Shown here in pieces: positions 1-12,400 of a stretch of 64,000 nt of DNA. The position numbers were made by a program, and so were the translations under genes. The DNA is taken from NCBI GenBank assembly GCA_029204225.1, contig MU831852.1:36398-100397 (forward strand). Reading direction: 5' to 3'. The notes under the pieces were generated by a model. It saw only the letters and a list, made by a program, of their open reading frames with translations. It searched no databases and was not told the DNA's origin. The stretch is from Diphasiastrum complanatum. Its lineage: Eukaryota; Streptophyta; Lycopodiopsida; Lycopodiales; Lycopodiaceae. How positions within the stretch are numbered: position 1 is the first letter of the stretch; each line of letters starts with the position of its first letter.

Positions 1-861
1 TTTGGTTTCAGAGGATCAACACATTCCTCATCTAGCATGGCGTCAAACCAAGCACTACTGATTCTAACATTTATTTCAAGTCAGTGCAACATTCCTTCAT
101 TATCATCACCTTGTATGTCGATGATACATTGCTTTTCAGCAACAAAACGATCAGGTGAAGGATGCTATGAACAGATGTTGTCCTCCGAATTCGACATGAC
201 CAATTTGGATGAGGCTCACCACTGTCTTGGAATTCAAATCCATCGAGATAGAGAGAGACGACTGATCTACATTACTCAAAAAATGTATCTTCATAATATT
301 TTTATCATATATAATGTGATTAATTGCAAAGAAGCTCACTCACCAATGGATCCAGGCCTACGACTGTGGAAGGACCAATGTCCTCAAACAAAGTAGGAAA
401 ATGAGCAAATGAGAGAGTATATGTATCAATCGATACTCGGCTCTCTCATGTATGCAATGGTCTCTGTACAAGACCTGACATCACTTTTGTAGTTAGCTCA
501 TTAAGCCAATTCATGGCTAATCCATGAATCATACATTGGAAGGCTCTTATCAGAGTCATGAGGTATATTCGAGCTACAACGGACCTGTGCATCTGCTATG
601 GAGAAGTCAACAACGACAATCTCCGTCAGCTATGTGGATATTTAAATGCAAGCCGGAGAGGAGATGTAGATACTCGTAAATCCACATCTGGATTTACATT
701 CTTCTTCAACGGCGGTCCTATCTCCTGCAATAGTCGTAAGCAAACCTCTATTCCTCTCTCTTCCACAGAAGCAAAATACATTTATTTGTCTGAAAAATTT
801 ATTGTCCCTAGATTTACTCTAGGAGGAGCTTTAGAAATTTGTTTGGTTGAATAATATAGCA
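1..861 (+). pseudogene. Ty1/copia pol remnant: reverse transcriptase to RNase H
   Basis: This is the 3' part of a copia polyprotein that enters from outside the window and is broken by frameshifts and stops. The RT catalytic box YVDD is readable in frame 3 at 114-125. Frame then shifts to give NLDEAHHCLGIQI (around 210-245), the copia 'DLG..HYLLGI' block, followed by a TRPDITFV-like stretch near 470-490. RNase H motifs follow at 558-854: a RRGDVDTRKSTSG block and LSSTEAKY, both typical of copia RNase H. The product would copy element RNA into DNA in a virus-like particle, but this copy cannot. A CCAAGTG purine-rich stretch at about 960 followed by TGTTGAAAA may mark the start of the 3' LTR. 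The family call is firm; the element's boundaries are not. Confidence 0.85.
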
Positions 862-2556
862 TGATATGGTTGCCAAATGTAGTGCTTAAGTTCCTCTCTC
901 TCATAAGATCTTACACCATGGATCCCGACCACACTACCAAGAGATTGTGGTAATTTGCTACCAAGTGTTGTTGAAAATTTCATGATAAGATTGTATTTGG
1001 ATTATACTTACTTCCATTGGACTAAAACAACTGGTACTTCAAAAAATCTCTCAATTATATAGGTATGCAACATAATGAACATACTTGACATCCAAAGGAG
1101 CTACTACTTCTTATACTCTCAATATACCATAGTAATGTCTCATACGTACTTGTTTACATAGCTTTCATATGAACAATTATAATTTCAACAAATAATTTAT
1201 TAAAGCTTGCTATGAGCCAACCAATTTTCTTTTATGGTTATGATGTACTTTCTCTTAGTCGATTTTCATCTGGAATGTTTGGATATACCATAAGCACTAC
1301 ATAGTGGTTAGGATCCGTAGTAGAGTTTATATGCTTTTAGACTCATTTTTCATACAATTTGGAGATAATGGTTACATGATTGACTACATAAACATAGTAT
1401 ATAAATTACAAGCTACAAGTGGTGTTGCTTTTGTACTACATCATATTGTCCTAACTTCAGTATCATACTAAGTCTATTTCTTTGTTTTGGTGGGATGGTG
1501 ACATATCAACCAAGAATCTTGGATTCTAGTTTACTTGTGATGGTTTTGTTTACTATAATGCCCTCTAATGGCTAAATCTATTTTGTGTTTTGTGTTAAAG
1601 GATAAAAAAAGGTACAATCTTGACTTCTTAAGACAAATTATGTAAATCACACACGCGTGTGCACACACACATGCAAATGACACAAAGAGCATAATCTTTG
1701 ACCTTGAAGAGTAGGATGCAAATGATCGTGAGTTGCAACCCCATGCAGGTTGTGAACCATAATGCTTCACTATTTGAAGTTACGGACCCTTGTGGTGTAT
1801 GAAGGAATGATCAGTGGGAATATGAATTTAATAGAAGATAATTTCTTAACTTTTGGAACTATAATGAAAATCTCTTTCAAGAATGCCTTTTGTACAATTT
1901 TACAAGTAGGCTATAAAAGTCCATCATCGACTTACATGTCTATAAATATTTTTTTTATCATCGATAAAATTTTTACCCGATTCTATAAACCAACTTGTTA
2001 TATAGAACAATACTCAAACTTTTGACATCACATTTTACAATCATCTTGGGTAAGAGCAAGTACAATTGTTGCTCTTCTTTTACACCAGAGAATGGTCTTT
2101 CTAAAGACCTATATTGGGGTTGGGGTGATTCTATATTCCCTAACAAGTTGGCTGTGACTTCTCATATTATGCTTATCACCAATTAAAGTCATTGGAAAGA
2201 CCATTTCGCCTTGGCATAAAGTCTTTGTAGGGTAGTCTAAATAGCTTAAATGTCATTGAAGGAGACACAACTTTGAAAATGACCCTTACCATCAATGAAC
2301 TCGACTAAAAAGGCTACTACATAAAGGTTTTTGTTGAGGTGGTTGAATGTGGGCTTTAAAATTTTCACTAGTTTGTGGGTGGGATATATATATGGGTGAA
2401 AGACCCAATAATAATAAGAGTCAAAATGTCCCATTAAGGGCCTCTCTTAATTTTATGCTCTCTGGAGTGATTGGAAGAGACAAACTCCAAGCATCTTTGT
2501 GTGCTCTGGACATGCTTATGTTTTTAAAGCTAGGTACATACATTTTGATGTTTTTT
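862..2556. other. Gene-free stretch, probably LTR remnant and old intergenic DNA
   Basis: No coding sequence was recognised. The first few hundred bases may be the decayed 3' LTR of the upstream copia remnant (candidate start TGTTGAAAA near 966). A short imperfect CA/TG-rich tract lies near 1650-1675. Small open frames here have no recognisable domains. Confidence 0.5.
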
Positions 2557-2572
2557 TGAGTGGCAAAAAATG

Positions 2573-2657
2573 CTTCTTGGTTTCCAAGGGGAGGCTCGAA
2601 CCTGGGACCAAAGAAACGTTGGATGCCAAGCTAACCAGTTGAGCCAACCCCGTTGGG
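2573..2657 (-). mobile_element. 85-bp tRNA-derived SINE with a perfect 16-bp target-site duplication (copy 1)
   Basis: Read on the minus strand, the element starts CCCAACGGGG and carries a pol III box A (TGGCTCAACTGG) and a box B (GGTTCGAGCC), the internal promoter of tRNA genes. It is flanked by a perfect direct repeat, TGAGTGGCAAAAAATG, at 2557-2572 and 2658-2673, the footprint of target-primed insertion. It does not fold as a convincing functional tRNA and has no discernible anticodon arm, so I call it a SINE or tRNA retropseudogene. Related copies lie at about 32682-32769 and 55011-55066, so it is a dispersed family. At 85 bp it has essentially a tRNA head and almost no body or tail, much shorter than typical plant SINEs. 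Confidence 0.8.
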
Positions 2658-2673
2658 TGAGTGGCAAAAAATG

Positions 2674-3321
2674 GAAAGACATTTCTCACAAACTCTTTTC
2701 TTTAAACATTTAGAAAAAAAGCAAAAAATAGAATTACCAACTTTGCCATTGGGAAATCCCAAATACACTTCCTACTATATATTCTTTGAATTTTATTATT
2801 ATTTATAGATATGTTTTTCCTATTAAAACTATGCATATCCTTTCTATTATCATCCAATATTGTACTTAATTTTTTTACAATAAAACTCAATCAAAAGATT
2901 TCCTTTATACTACTCAAAGCAATGGATTATTTAGTAAATATTCTTTCTATAATTTTAACCAATAAACTTTTAAGTTTAAACTTTTTTTATTCAATGAAGA
3001 ATCTACTCTAAGCCATTTCGAGTTATTATTTTAGAGACTAAAATGAATTAGAAAGCGGCCGTGAGCAGGCCCGTCACCGTGTGTAGTACGTTTGCTCATA
3101 GCTAGCTACCGGGCATAATTAACGTTTTGGCCCTTCAACTGTCCGCTATGGCTTTGAACATTTGTGTTTTAAGCGAGACACATGTCCGTTATCAGCCCAT
3201 GTCCGCTTTTAGCCCAAAGGCCAGTGTGCAAGGCATATTGACATTGAAGAGCTTGAAGCCTTCAAAATGCAGGCCCGACTCCTCCATATCTGCATATTTC
3301 CGTTTTATTAAATTCTCGAAG

Positions 3322-3323
<2 letters not shown>
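2674..3323 (+). promoter_or_regulatory. Upstream region of the TMEM205-like gene
   Basis: This is AT-rich non-coding DNA between the SINE and the GA tract preceding the TMEM205-like start codon. It must contain the promoter by position, but no clear TATA box at a suitable distance could be fixed. The part near 3050-3290 is more GC-balanced than the flanks. Confidence 0.35.

Positions 3324-3363
<40 letters not shown>
3324..3363 (+). repeat. (GA)20 microsatellite in the TMEM205 5' leader or promoter
   Basis: An uninterrupted GA dinucleotide tract ends 53 bp before the start codon at 3417. GA tracts near plant transcription starts are known binding sites for BBR/BPC GAGA-binding factors; a role here is inferred only from position. 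Confidence 0.9.
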
Positions 3364-3364
<1 letters not shown>

Positions 3365-3416
3365 GAGAAAGGAGCATTGGATCGAGAGAAAGTTGCGAAC
3401 AGAAAAAGTTGGAGCG

Positions 3417-6400
3417 ATGTGGATTACTCGATTTGTGGTGGTGTTAGCGTTCTTGGCCTTAGGGTTGGTGGTATCGCCAGCGCCGCTGACTTCGAAATGG
3501 AAGCATGCAAGCGGGCTGTCAGGAGCAACGACCTGGAGCGATGGCTTGGGCGGCAGAGTAGTAGCTCTTAAGTTGGCGTATCTGCTAAGCTTCGCAACAG
3601 CATGGGGGGCATCTCTGTGGGTCACCTTCATCGGTGGCATTATCATGTTCAGGTTACTTTTTCTCAATTTAATGCCTTCTTGAATGCTCAAAGTGTAGAT
3701 TATCTCTGCGCTGCGAGGCATCGATCGTTAGTTGATCTTGCCTTCAAGTTTTTGTGTTTGAGCACGTTATGGCGGAAGCTTCACCAAGATTGAGCTATTC
3801 AAATGAAAGGATAATTGATGCTATGGCCTGTGACGCTAATTTTAGAGGGATTTATTTTGGCGATTCTTCACAAACTCATGAACTGATAAAGTTTCTCAAT
3901 CTCTAGATATGTTGTGTGTTTGTCACCCGGATTACAAGTGGTCCTATGCTCGTTGTGTGATTGTTTGTAATTTGATTCCTATCAGAAGTCCTGATATCCA
4001 TTTTTCAGATTAGACGAAAAATTTGCATTTTCACTACTTATAGATCAGTTTCTTCAAAGACAGTTATCTATAGAAAACATTATTTGACTTTTGCTTTGGT
4101 GACGGGTCCGTGACTAATGATACTGGTGTTTGTTTTATACAAATATACACTTTATTAATATTAGGTAATAGGCCGAGCCTAACTCAAGGCTGTATTATGT
4201 CAACAGTACAACAGGCAGGTTTGAGCCTGTGCCACAGCAGCTGCAGTTACACTGTTACTCAACTTGAGTCTTGACCTGCTGTTAAGTGTGAGGGGTGCTT
4301 GCCGTTTGTTTGCTTGTTATTCCCTCCCTCTTGACTCTCAACCAATGGACTCTACAGTCTCTAAGGATGGATTCAGGCTGCAGGCATGTTTGTTTGCCCC
4401 TTTGCTTCATCTTTTTTTTCTATTTACCGTTTTGACGTCCTGGCAACTCAAATATCATGCCTTTCATATTTCCAAGGCAAATTGCCTGGTAAATTTTAGT
4501 TGGAACTGATTGGCCCATTTGCCTTAAATTGTCTGTGACAACTATACTCGCTAGGCAATGAACCATGACCAAGAAAACTGCCCTCGTTGTTTTTAAGGCA
4601 AAGAGGAGTGCCACCTATGTGCCGCAGTGGCAACCATGGTTTCAATATAAGGTTCTCAAATATCATTACATTAAATAACAGCAGCAGTTGTACATATGTA
4701 TGGTGCATAGTTGCACTGCGTGTTTCTGAAACGCGTTCACACGTTTCTGAGATATGGAATTTTTTTTCAGAAACGTTTTTATTTAATTTTTTTTTTTTTT
4801 TTTGGGTTTTTTTTTGTGCAATATGGGTATCAGGTGAAAGCTCTAATTAAGAGCATAATTACTGTGTAATTTACCGACTGTTTCGGGTGTAGGATGGTCA
4901 AGTTCAGGTGCATTAATCCATGTTGGGTTTTGTCAAGGATAAAAATTCAAAACTAACCTCTAGCCTGTCTGTTACGATCACAGATGGTCCCAAACCTCCC
5001 ACCGGGGGGCTACCGCCCCCCGAACCCCCTGAGCATTTATTGAAAACCAGAGCAAATAACAACCAAATAGCTATTGAAAATAAGATCTGTTTGTGACCCA
5101 TCTACTGCACTTCTGAGAGGCAAAACGCTCGTTTGACCATTGATACCCAAAAAAAATTTCAGCCATAAGCTATTTTTCCAAAAAAAAAAAAAAGATTTTT
5201 TTTTTTTTTTGCGATTCTGGGAGGAGAAACGCGTTTCTCAGAAACGCGGTTCCCAAAACGTCTCCTCCCAGAAACGCGATTCTGTGCAACTATGATATGG
5301 TGTTAGAGGCTTGAAAGCATAGTAGGGTTAGTAGGGCTAACCACCCAGCCAATGCACTCTACTCTGATAGAGAATGTCCCTCCTAGCCCAATGTAAGCTT
5401 ATGGTATGCTCTGTGCCGTGCCCATTAACACCATTGACGGTTCACTAAACACCTAATTGTTGATGTCAGTACCTAACATAGGACCTTATCCGTCGTTGGG
5501 CCCTATGCTAAAGTTAGACCTTAATGCTTATGGACCAATATTGGGCCTATCTACACCGTGTCGCCCTATACTGTGCTTTCCTGATCGGTTTTGTTAGGGT
5601 TTGTCCTTGGTTACAGGCTCGTAACACTCCCTACCCCTTAAGAATTGTCTTGGTCCCCTAAGATAAAATCTGGAAATAATTTGTGAAGAACCCTACCCCT
5701 TTCCCAAGTGGCATTCTCAACAGGCTGATCCCTCCACTTGACTAAATATTCTTGATATAGGTCTTAGAAAACTGCTTGCTCATACAAGTAATCCAAGACA
5801 AGATACCTATTGTTGTTAGACAATAGTCATACACATGAAAAAGAACACAAACAACAACGATGAAGCAATGATGATGAGAAGGACTCTAGTCTATGGACTA
5901 GGGTGCACTACATACAAATTCAAATAAATTGAGACTATATTCATATTTTGAGACTTTTTAAGTAAATGAATATTTTAAGACTTCTTAACCAAATTGAATG
6001 TAGATTCATTGTCTCTAAGTATATATTCTTATCATGTGACAACAACATTAGTTTTAATCTTATTAGTTATACACTTTTAATATTCAATAGATGAAGAGAT
6101 TTTCTATTTGAGAACATCAATAGTCTCAAAATAGTTGAATTTGTGTTCTATGCCAAAAAGCAAAAGCAAAACCAAAACCAATCTAAAAGCAACCTAAAAG
6201 CAAATGCCTAATTAATGTCTCTATATAAGGCAAAAGCACCCAACACCTATCTAGAGAAAATCTTGTGCTCCAAATCAAGCACTAGTAATGTCTCTAAGGC
6301 AAAAGCACCCAACATCTATCTAGAGAAAATCTTGTGCTCCAAATCAAGCACTAGAATCTCGAACTTGAGTCTAATTAAATTCTAACTTGACTTTACTAAA

Positions 6401-9400
6401 TATAGGTAAAGGCCCCTAGAATTAGCAAGCAAGCATTGCCTAATAATCCTAATTAATCCTAGATGACAACATTAGGGGTAACAATGTGAACATTAACTCT
6501 AACACTCCCCCTTAATGTTTACTTCAAGAAGTATGCATAGCACAAGTATGCATGTATATCCTCCCCATGACACCCATGTAATGAAGATCCTTAATTTTGA
6601 TGTAGAATCCACGATCAGCTATGATCTCAATGTCTTCATTGCTCTATGTAGAACTTCGTATGATGATGTAGAATTCGTTCATATGTCGATCCTTTTCGTA
6701 TGAACTTGCTTCATATGACTTTCCAATGTCTTTGCTTTTGTAGTGCATATGTGTGACCTCCATGAGTGCAACATGTCACCTGATTCCTTGACTTCCTTTC
6801 ATCAAAGAACTTGACTCTCCCTGAAATAAATAATGTGGATATGATGTCTCCTAAGAAGCTCATATATCTTTTGAACGCTTGGGTGTCGTGCACTAGTGAT
6901 GTCATGACATTCATATAGAACTTGGTGCTTAAAATTCTCTAGATCAAGGACACATACCCTATTTTTGCAGAGCAAATACTTATCCTTAATGGAATGTTGT
7001 TTCCATTTGAATCCTTGAGAAATCAGAACCTCAACTTGTTAGAAATCAATCTGATTCATTTATGTAAGCTCTAAATGTGATACTGTAATTAGTGTACAAT
7101 TAATTATATTTGCTGTATTCGATTGTGTTTGGGATGTGACCCACTATGGATATATTGATCGTTCACTGATCCTGTAGCCGGCTACTTGGGTTAGCCGAGT
7201 AGCCACACGTAGGAAAAATTAGCCTGTACAATGTTATTTCCAATACCTGCTATACTCTCAAGGGCATGTCTTGAGTTTGTCGGTCGAATTTGGCCATGTT
7301 GGGCCCGACCTTAGTTTGGCAGGTGGTATGCCAATTTTAGGACATCTGTCTTTTTCATGCAGGTTGTGGATTTCATATATGTATAGTTTTCTTTGTAATA
7401 CATTAAAACTTTTGTTGTGCCATCTTTAAGAGCTTGTGAGGAATGGCTATGGTGATTGATTGATGTGATCTGCATACTGCACTAGATCCTAATGGAATTT
7501 TAACATGGTATTAGAGCGGCAGGGTGTTGCAGGTATGCACGATCCGGTGGAGCTATGGGATAACGTCTTTCACCAGGAAAAACGACACTCAAAGTGTCTT
7601 AGGAGAGAGGACTCCATATGGGGTATCGGCAGTCCGGATGGCAGGAGACAACAAAGTTCCTTCGATTGGAGCTTCGAAGAAGATCAGAACGATCGTCGTA
7701 AGGGAATTCTAGGAAGAATTCTGGAGAAACTTGCAGTTACGGTGATTTTGGGGAAATCATCGATGGTGGCCTGATAATTCACTGTGTGGACAGCCGTTTG
7801 TGTGAACGGGGCTTGCAAGGGATTTGCAAAGAGCATTGACAGAGAGCCATAGCAATTTACAGGGATCAATTGGGTGCAAAACTGAGAAACTTTTAGAAAT
7901 TTTTGGTTTCAAGGGATGATTGACAGATTTTTCAAAAAATCAAGCTGTTTGACGTCCGGACCAATTCTTAGGTTGTAAATTGCCTCGGAAAGGCAGAGGT
8001 AGGACGACCCCCGTGGAGTGAAGAGCTGCAAGAGAAAGCTTAGAAAAAGTCTGAGCAAAGCCTAACATATTCTTCTTCTCATGGCTAGGGTTTTAAAGGA
8101 GAAAATCGTGGATCTTTCTCTACACAACGGTTTTCTGAGCTGTCAATGACTGATAGTGGGCGCCCTGGTGTGTAGAATTAGCATTGAGGAGGCCGTGGAA
8201 TGTTGGCAAAGATAGAGTGATCTGAACTTGGCGGCCATAGCAAGCTTGGAAAGCAAGAAGCTGCAAAAAAGGAAGAAGGAGAAGCACGGGCGTGGATAGA
8301 TCCCGCGAGGGCCGTAGCGCTTGTAAGGATGTAGCGGCTAGAGGGACGCAGTTCAGTGCACCAGAACGAGCTAGTCCGCAAGATATTGCATCAAGTGGAT
8401 CCACGATGGAAATTGAAGTAAATCTAGACTGTCATATCTAGATGGATCGTTGGATGCAAGAGAAAAGGGCCCAAGGTGGGATGAAGGCCATTAGAGCCTA
8501 TTTTTTCATTAAAAATCTTCAATGTGAAATGCATTGAAAGGACCCGCCATTTAGAATGGGCAATTCTTCATTAAAAAACTTCAGATTGAAATTGCAGTTC
8601 GTGTTTTGCAGGTCACCCTTTGGAAAGGGACATCTTTGGCTAGAGGGCACCTTTTTTGGCCATCCTTGGGCCAAAATGACCCCTGAAACTGGTTGATTAG
8701 AGCCAACAGACAGGGCGACGTCACCGAGCAGGGGGAAAAACGTTTTGGGGGGTTTTCATCACCATTCCATCGTGGGGAGTGCAAGTGACCTAGTGATGGG
8801 CTACATTCACCGTTTGTGTACCGTAGGGCCAAATTTGGGGCTATTTTTGGTTGGTGAAACCTACTACAGGGCGGTACAATGAGGCATTATTGCTTCGAAA
8901 TCATTATTACTTACTTCTAACAGGGTAACATGGTGTTTGGAAGCGGTAAATGAGCAATCACAGGTGAGAGGTAGGCATGATATGCCGGTTACAGGTGAAA
9001 AATTCTTGTGATCAGGTTCAACTCTTGGGGTTCAAACCAACCAACGTCAAGTGGCGATTTGGGGGAACGCTCTCACAGGTATGATCGGCAGTGGCATTGT
9101 CGAGTCAAGTGATAGCTGCATTGACACACGCATCTACGACTTAAAAATTTCTCGTTCGGAGGGAAATATGGGCTAGCTTGGAGGTACACACATTTTGGCG
9201 GTCACGGGTGATAGAAGTGCGAGGTGGTGCCAGTTGGAAGCCATTGGCCAAAATAGCGAACTTGCATTGGACAAACTGTGTGTGGGACACATGGAGGATG
9301 AAGAACAGGTCAGTGATCACACTTTGGAGACTCTTGGCGAGTGGTAAGTGTGATGATTTTGTAGTTTTGTAGTCGTAAGTCATTTTGATCAAGTCATTGT

Positions 9401-12400
9401 AGCTGTGGAGCAGTGTATCAGGTTTTTCATCAATGAGATACACTTCAACTGCCAGTTTGGATAAGTCAAGTCAATTTGCCGTATCAGTATTGCATCAGGG
9501 ATGCAGATTTCAGTGATAGCAAAGTGCAGATCGTTTGAATTGGGCCAAGATCTCACAGGTTCGCTTGGAGGGATATTGGCATGTCACGTCATGTGAGGGA
9601 CTCGATGGTGTCTTTGGAGTTCACGTCTCAGTGTATTCTCAAGGAATGGTTTGGAATCATTCACAGGAGCAGCTTTAGAGCTAGCTTGGGAGAATACAGG
9701 TGGGGCACTACAGGGTAGATGCTCAGATCTTTGAGATCAGGGATGACATTGGGATACCTGATAGGGATAGGACTGTAGGATGACATGGGATGATCATTAT
9801 GGACAACTATTTGAGGATGGACTTGAGGTATTGGATTGGACATGACTTACAGGGGCGATTCATGATGGAATTAGCCAGCTGCAAACGCAAATGGGCAAGG
9901 CGTGAAGCTGTGAGCCAACTCTAGGTTGGAGAGCTGATGGAGATCGCACGGTTGGGTGTGATCAGAGGGCAAACACTATGATGGGTGTTTTGCTGGACAT
10001 TGATGGCGAGGACTTCATGGTGTGCTCATTTGAGAGTACATGATGGCATTACAACAGGGGGCTAGTCATTGGCATTGGCATCAATGGAGAGGCATCTACC
10101 ATCACGGGCGTGGATAAGCTATCTCTAGCTTTCATGCAATTGGCTGTATTTGCAGGAATCTAGGCTTGTATAGGTGTCGGAACCTGTATGGTTCAGATCC
10201 ACAGGTGGTGAGATCAGATAACCTAGAGGAATTCACTCAGAGCCATATACCTCAGTACGATCAGGAAGACATTGGTCTCGGGATACCGTGAGCGGCGACT
10301 CATGGATGAGCTTGCGTTGGCATGATGTCGGGTGGTACATAGCCAGGGAGAGCGAGCAAATGCTAGGAGCCAGGATCAAGACATCAGGTGAGCATAGTAT
10401 GTGGCTGACGAGTCCATTGGGGTGGCACTCATGGAGATGCTACAGTTGCTCAAGTATGATACGTCATTGTATGCATAGTGGATGTTCTTCAGCTGGTGCA
10501 TCATGGTTGGTGACCTAGGGATAGGTTAGGCCTACTTGGAGTAGGTGGCATGGAGTGTACCTGGGGTGGTACATATCCTAAGGGCATGGACTGCATTACA
10601 GGGTAATGTGGATCCAACATGCCCGCGGTTGTGAGCCGACAGGGTTGGAGATGATTACTTTGGGAGTAATTGCTGATACTTTGGTGAGTAATCAGGTGAT
10701 TTGCATGGTTATATGCACGGTGATCTCCAGGTTGGCGTCACGTGTTATTTTTATCCATCATTATTTGGTAAGCAGGATGCAGCTTGTTTATTTAGATCCA
10801 GTTGGAGTCTAGTTCCACTGCAGGTGGATAGATTCTTGGGGAGCTAGCTATCAGCGGGTAGTGGATACTTAGTGATCAGATGGTACAGGGTACAAGGTTC
10901 TAGAGCCATCCTTCCTAATACGCTATGGATTGTGGGTGAGTTGATCATCACGATGGTTGGATCTAGTATGCATTTGCTTTGGTTTGGATGATATGATGGA
11001 TGTGTTGATAAGACGGGCTCCTTGGTAGGAGGCCTATGTACTGGTCAAATCAGAGTTGGCAATGTCAAGCATGGGAAGTTGAGCCTACATGGGATGTAGG
11101 AGAGGCAGATCATCATCAGTATCTCTGGGAGATGGGCGAGCTTCGAGATGGTTGACCTTGGATGATGTATGACGACATCTGATGGATATGCTTTGGCGTG
11201 AGGGCATCTTGGTTATAGGTGCGGGCCATGAAGGACCTGATTTGGTGACCAGTGGTGTAATAGCAGATCTACAGGTGACAGGTGTGGGTACGACAGGATA
11301 CCACTTATGGGCAGGCCTTGGTCATGTATTTGATGCTTTATCATTCGTGTTGGTTTGCATGAGTGTGTGTGGGCTTGCATGTTACCTTGTCACAGGGGTC
11401 TAGATATGAGTCGGAGTTGTATGTGGTTGTGCATTTGCTACGTCAGAAACAAAGTACTCATTTGGATGCTCATTGACTTGTCATTATGTCTACTAGTTGT
11501 CTATCTGGTGAGGGTACAATCTTATGGTGGCAGTAAGATTTCCTTAGGTTGAGCCTTAGTCGCACATTTATGTCAGCTTTACAGGTCTGTGCTTGTAAGT
11601 GTCTGATAGGATGTCAGCCTAGCTAGATGAAGGATGTGTAAGTCTCATGGTGGCAGTGGGATTTTCTCAGTTTGAGCCATGTCGCTCATGTGGTCCACTT
11701 GTGTTCAAGTTGGATTGAGGACGAGTCAGTTGGTCGAGAGTGTGGTAGACTCTTTGTATGAGCATTGTGTTTGCATGATACTTTGTGTGCCAAACCTGGT
11801 GGTTTGATGGTGTGCTTGAGTGTGAGTCAAGTACGGGGTAGCTGGAATATGCATAACATTTTTTGGACACTCCAGATGGTGCTGCAATATATTTCTTTAC
11901 GCATATCACATTTGAGCTTAAGGGAGGGTGTTAGAAATTAGTTTTGATTTGATTCATTTATGTAAGCTCTAAATGTGATATTGTAAATAATGTACAGTTA
12001 ATTAGATTTGCCGTATTCGGTTGCGTTCAGGATGTGACCCACTATGGATATATCAATTGGGCACTGATCCCGTAGCCGGGTACTTGGGTTAGCCGAGTAG
12101 CCACACGTAGAAAAAATTAGCTTGCATAGTGTTATTTCTAGTACTTGCTATACTCAGGGGCATGTCCTGAGTTTGTCGGTCGAATTTGGCCATGTTGGGC
12201 CCGACCTTAGTTTGGCAGGTGGTAGGCCAATTTTAGGACACTTGTCTTTTTCATGCAGGTTGTGGATTCCATATATGTACAGTTTTCTTTGTAGTACATT
12301 AAAACTTTTGTTGTGCCATCTTTGAGAGCTTGTGAGGAGTGGCTATGGTGATTGATTGATGTGATCTGCATACTGCACTAGATCTTAACGAAATTTTAAC

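Noticed and set aside
2573-2657. A functional tRNA gene on the minus strand
   Set aside because: Box A and box B are present, but no seven-base-pair acceptor stem or anticodon arm forms, and the unit has a target-site duplication and dispersed copies.
7505-11552. Coding genes inside the non-coding LTR element
   Set aside because: The open frames are short, on both strands, and lack any retroelement motif; the region's moderate GC content makes random open frames more common.
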